Source: Pseudomonas sp. 10S4
GTDB lineage: Bacteria; Pseudomonadota; Gammaproteobacteria; Pseudomonadales; Pseudomonadaceae
NCBI RefSeq assembly: GCF_034344865.1
Contig: NZ_CP133774.1
Coordinates: 2,914,001-2,978,000, forward strand
DNA: 64,000 bases
Direction of reading: 5' to 3'
Shown here: positions 61,711 to 64,000 of the stretch, piece after piece
Position numbering within the stretch: position 1 is the first letter of the stretch
Layout: the number at the start of each line of letters is the position of its first letter
Program-made: the position numbers and the translations under genes
Notes under the pieces: model-generated
Databases searched by the model: none
The model's input: the letters and a program-made list of their open reading frames with translations, nothing else
Told to the model about the DNA's origin: nothing

Positions 61711-62346
61711 ATGGAACTCTTTACCTACTACCGTTCGACCTCGTCTTACCGGGTGCGCATCGCGTTGGCGCTGAAGGGGCTGGATTACCAGGCGCTGCCG
61801 GTCAACCTGATCGCACCTTCCGGTGGCGAGCACCGACAGCCGGCGTATCTGGCGGTCAACCCGCAAGGTCGGGTGCCGGCCTTGCGTACCGATGAAGGTG
61901 AACTGTTGATCCAGTCACCGGCAATCATCGAGTACCTGGAGGAACGTTATCCACAGGTGCCTCTGCTGTCCAAAGACCTCGCTGCCCGCGCTCACGAGCG
62001 CGGCGTGGCGGCGGTGATTGGTTGCGATGTGCATCCGCTGCACAACGTCAGCGTGCTCAATAAACTGCGCCAGTTGGGGCACGATGAACCGCAAGTGGTG
62101 GAGTGGATCGGTCACTGGATCAGCCAAGGCCTGGCGACGGTGGAGCAGTTGATTGGAGATGCCGGTTACTGCTTCGGCGATCAACCGGGGCTGGCGGATG
62201 TTTACCTGATCCCGCAGCTGTACGCGGCTGAGCGTTTCAACATTTCACTTGAGGCCTATCCGCGGATTCGCCGGGTTGCGGCGCTGGCCGCGACACACCC
62301 GGCCTTCATCAAGGCCCATCCGGCGAATCAGCCGGACACCCCGTAA
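61711..62346 (+). CDS. maiA: Maleylacetoacetate isomerase MaiA (HmgC)
   Basis: Zeta-class glutathione transferase isomerising maleyl- to fumarylacetoacetate. 211 residues. Zeta signature YYRSTSSYRVRIALAL (SSxxxR) at the N-terminus and GVAAVIGCDVHPLHN in the helical domain. 12 bases after fahA; last pathway gene. Confidence 0.96.
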   Translation: MELFTYYRSTSSYRVRIALALKGLDYQALPVNLIAPSGGEHRQPAYLAVNPQGRVPALRTDEGELLIQSPAIIEYLEERYPQVPLLSKDLAARAHERGVAAVIGCDVHPLHNVSVLNKLRQLGHDEPQVVEWIGHWISQGLATVEQLIGDAGYCFGDQPGLADVYLIPQLYAAERFNISLEAYPRIRRVAALAATHPAFIKAHPANQPDTP

Positions 62347-62371
62347 ATCAGGTACGGACGCAGGCTGCTTT

Positions 62372-62500
62372 TGTGGCGAGGGGCTTGCCCCGTTGGGCTG
62401 CGAAGCGGCTCTAATCCCGGCAACCGTATTCGTTCAGGCTCTCCGCGTCAGCCAGTTTTGCGACTGCTGCGCAGCCGAACGGGGCAAGCCCCTCGCCACA
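62372..62500. repeat. Long imperfect inverted repeat (REP-like)
   Basis: TGTGGCGAGGGGCTTGCCCC facing GGGGCAAGCCCCTCGCCACA, with GTTGGGCTGCGAAGC / GCGCAGCCGAAC next to them, across about 60 bases. A third REP type, related to family B. Confidence 0.85.
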
Positions 62501-62566
62501 AGTGATCATTTGAGACACGGGCGCCACGAATTCACAAAACCATAAAAACAAAACAGGTACCTTGCG

Positions 62567-63922
62567 ATGCACAACCAGATTGCCAGCTTCCGGGCGGCAC
62601 TCGACGCCCGTCCTGTGTCCCGTTATCAATGGTTGCTCCTTTTGCTGTTGGCATTGCTGCTGGTGACCGACGGTTACGACGCGCAAGTCCTCGGTTACGT
62701 AGTCCCGGCCCTGGCCCAGGATTGGGGCCTGGAAAAAGCCGCGTTCGGCCCCGTGTTCAGCGCCAACCTGTTGGGCCTGACCCTGGGTTCACTGGCTGTC
62801 ACTCCGCTGGCGGATCGCTTTGGCGTGCGTCGTATTCTGCTGTGTTGCGTGCTGATCTACGCCACGCTCACGGTGTTGATGGTGTTCGCCAATTCCCTGA
62901 ATACCCTGATGGCCGCGCGGTTCATTTGCGGGATCGGCATGGGCGGGGCGATGCCGAGCGCGATGGCGCTGATGTCGGAGTATTCGCCACCGCGACTGCG
63001 CACCTTGATGGTGACGTTGGCCGCTTGCGGGTTTTCATTCGGCGGTGCGGCGGGTGGGTTTGTCGCGGCGGGTTTCATCGACAGTTTCGGCTGGCAAGCG
63101 GTGTTCCTCGCCGGCGGCGTCACGCCCTTGCTGCTGTTTCCGTTCCTGGCCTGGTTCCTTCCTGAATCCCTGCCGCGTTTACTTCGCGATGCACCGCCCT
63201 ACGCACGCTTGCGCAAAGTCACCGCGCGGATGCTGCCGGACTGGCAACCGCCCGCCGCCTCGGTTGAACAAAACGAGCAAGAGCAGGGCAGCAAACTCAC
63301 GGTGCTGGAGTTGTTCCGCAACGGTTATGCGCGCCCGACGTTGCTGATCTGGGCAACCTTTTTCGTCAGCCTGATCCTGCTGTACTTCATGATCAGTTGG
63401 CTGCCGACGCTGTTGCTGGAAAGTGGCTTGAAACTTAATGAAGCCAACCTGGTGACGTCGATGTTCCTGTTCGCCGGCACCATCGGTGCGATCTGCATGG
63501 CCTGGTTTGCCGACCGTCTCAAAAGCAAAGTACGTCTGCTGTCCTGCGTGCTGGCTGCGGCGGCGCTGTGCACGATTTTGCTGGGCCTCAATCACGACAA
63601 TCCGCGTTATCTGGTGGCCAGCGTATTTGCCGCCGGGTTCTGCATCATCGGCGGGCAACTGACCCTCAACGCCTTCGCGAGTAACTTCTACCCGGCGCAG
63701 GTGCGCGCCACCGGCACCGGTTGGGCGCTGGGCGTGGGACGTTTCGGTTCGATCCTCGGGCCGCTGTTTGGCAGCATGCTGCTGGCGATGCACGTTCCGG
63801 TGCAGCAGATTTTCTTCTTCTGTGCGATACCGGCGGTGATTGCGGCGTTGTTCATCATCCAGGTGCGCTCACCGGTTGATGCAACATCGGGTGATCCGTC
63901 GGGGGTGGTGGTTAAACCTTGA
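62567..63922 (+). CDS. MFS transporter, aromatic acid:H+ symporter type
   Basis: 451 residues, 12 predicted membrane helices. The first helix carries DGYDAQVLGY, the DGxD motif of the AAHS group (PcaK, BenK, VanK); GVRRILL and the loop 8-9 motif AWFADRLKSKVR are also present. With hmgA-fahA-maiA just upstream it may bring in homogentisate or another aromatic acid feeding that pathway; the substrate is inferred from position. Confidence 0.85.
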   Translation: MHNQIASFRAALDARPVSRYQWLLLLLLALLLVTDGYDAQVLGYVVPALAQDWGLEKAAFGPVFSANLLGLTLGSLAVTPLADRFGVRRILLCCVLIYATLTVLMVFANSLNTLMAARFICGIGMGGAMPSAMALMSEYSPPRLRTLMVTLAACGFSFGGAAGGFVAAGFIDSFGWQAVFLAGGVTPLLLFPFLAWFLPESLPRLLRDAPPYARLRKVTARMLPDWQPPAASVEQNEQEQGSKLTVLELFRNGYARPTLLIWATFFVSLILLYFMISWLPTLLLESGLKLNEANLVTSMFLFAGTIGAICMAWFADRLKSKVRLLSCVLAAAALCTILLGLNHDNPRYLVASVFAAGFCIIGGQLTLNAFASNFYPAQVRATGTGWALGVGRFGSILGPLFGSMLLAMHVPVQQIFFFCAIPAVIAALFIIQVRSPVDATSGDPSGVVVKP

Positions 63923-63923
63923 A

Positions 63924-64000
63924 GATCAAAAGATCGCAGCCTTCGGCAGCACCTACATTGGGACGGCGTACACCCTGTAGGAGCTGCCGAAGGCTGCGAT
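63924..64000. repeat. REP pair, family A (cut by window end)
   Basis: AAAAGATCGCAGCCTTCGGC and CTGTAGGAGCTGCCGAAGGC, downstream of the transporter. Confidence 0.9.

Overview
The window is a 64 kb piece of a Pseudomonas chromosome, most likely from the P. fluorescens group. The gene order rng-yhdP-nitrilase-tldD-darP-pmbA-fagA-fumC-orfX-sodA-ZIP-ptsO-rapZ-ptsN-hpf-rpoN-lptBAC-kdsC-kdsD-mlaFEDCB-ibaG-murA-hisGDC-algW-Nif3-cysD-cysNC is the one known from P. aeruginosa and relatives. The high GC and two families of fluorescent-pseudomonad REP repeats agree with this. I saw no rRNA, tRNA, CRISPR array or prophage.

Layout. 1-9.8 kb: RNase G (cut by the window start), the AsmA-like envelope protein YhdP, a nitrilase-fold amidase, and the TldD/PmbA protease pair around darP. 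10-13.9 kb: a probable Fur-controlled iron-starvation operon (fagA, iron-free fumarase C, a small partner, Mn superoxide dismutase, a ZIP metal transporter). 13.9-20.9 kb, minus strand: the nitrogen-PTS/sigma-54 cluster, then the LPS export and KDO genes. 21.2-24.6 kb: the Mla phospholipid transport operon and IbaG. 24.6-29.2 kb: murA and hisGDC. 29.3-34.4 kb: AlgW protease, a Nif3-like protein and sulfate activation (cysD, cysNC). 34.5-35.8 kb: an IS1111-type IS110-family element touching a REP repeat. 35.9-46.5 kb: acyltransferase, phosphate acetyltransferase, peptidyl-prolyl isomerase, glutathione peroxidase, an Old Yellow Enzyme, a glycosyltransferase, CysZ, thioredoxin reductase and a class III aminotransferase. 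46.7-49.1 kb: small conserved proteins and the folX-folE-folM pterin genes. 49.2-52.1 kb: a probable blue-light module (MerR/LitR-like regulator, PilZ-like protein, short LOV protein). 52.3-57.7 kb: flavodoxin, LysR with cidA/lrgB-like genes, and an aldolase/hydrolase/dehydrogenase group. 58.1-63.9 kb: the homogentisate pathway (hmgR, hmgA, fahA, maiA) with an aromatic-acid transporter.

Links between genes. FolE, FolX and FolM make tetrahydromonapterin, known in Pseudomonas as the cofactor of phenylalanine hydroxylase, whose product feeds the homogentisate pathway at the other end of the window. Lpt, Kds, Mla, YhdP, MurA and AlgW all serve the cell envelope.

Sequence quality. At least nine conserved genes (darP, fumC, sodA, mlaD, hisD, cysNC, pta, a glycosyltransferase, an aminotransferase) carry small indels that break the frame, four of them one base short in a homopolymer. 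In genes such as hisD and cysNC this points to assembly error more than to real loss. I annotate these as whole genes and give the place of each break.

Most interesting: the IS1111-type element, whose 245-base non-coding right end could encode a bridge RNA and contains a 9-base complement of the REP sequence next to it; and the LitR-like/PilZ/LOV cluster with a duplicated 14-base site upstream.
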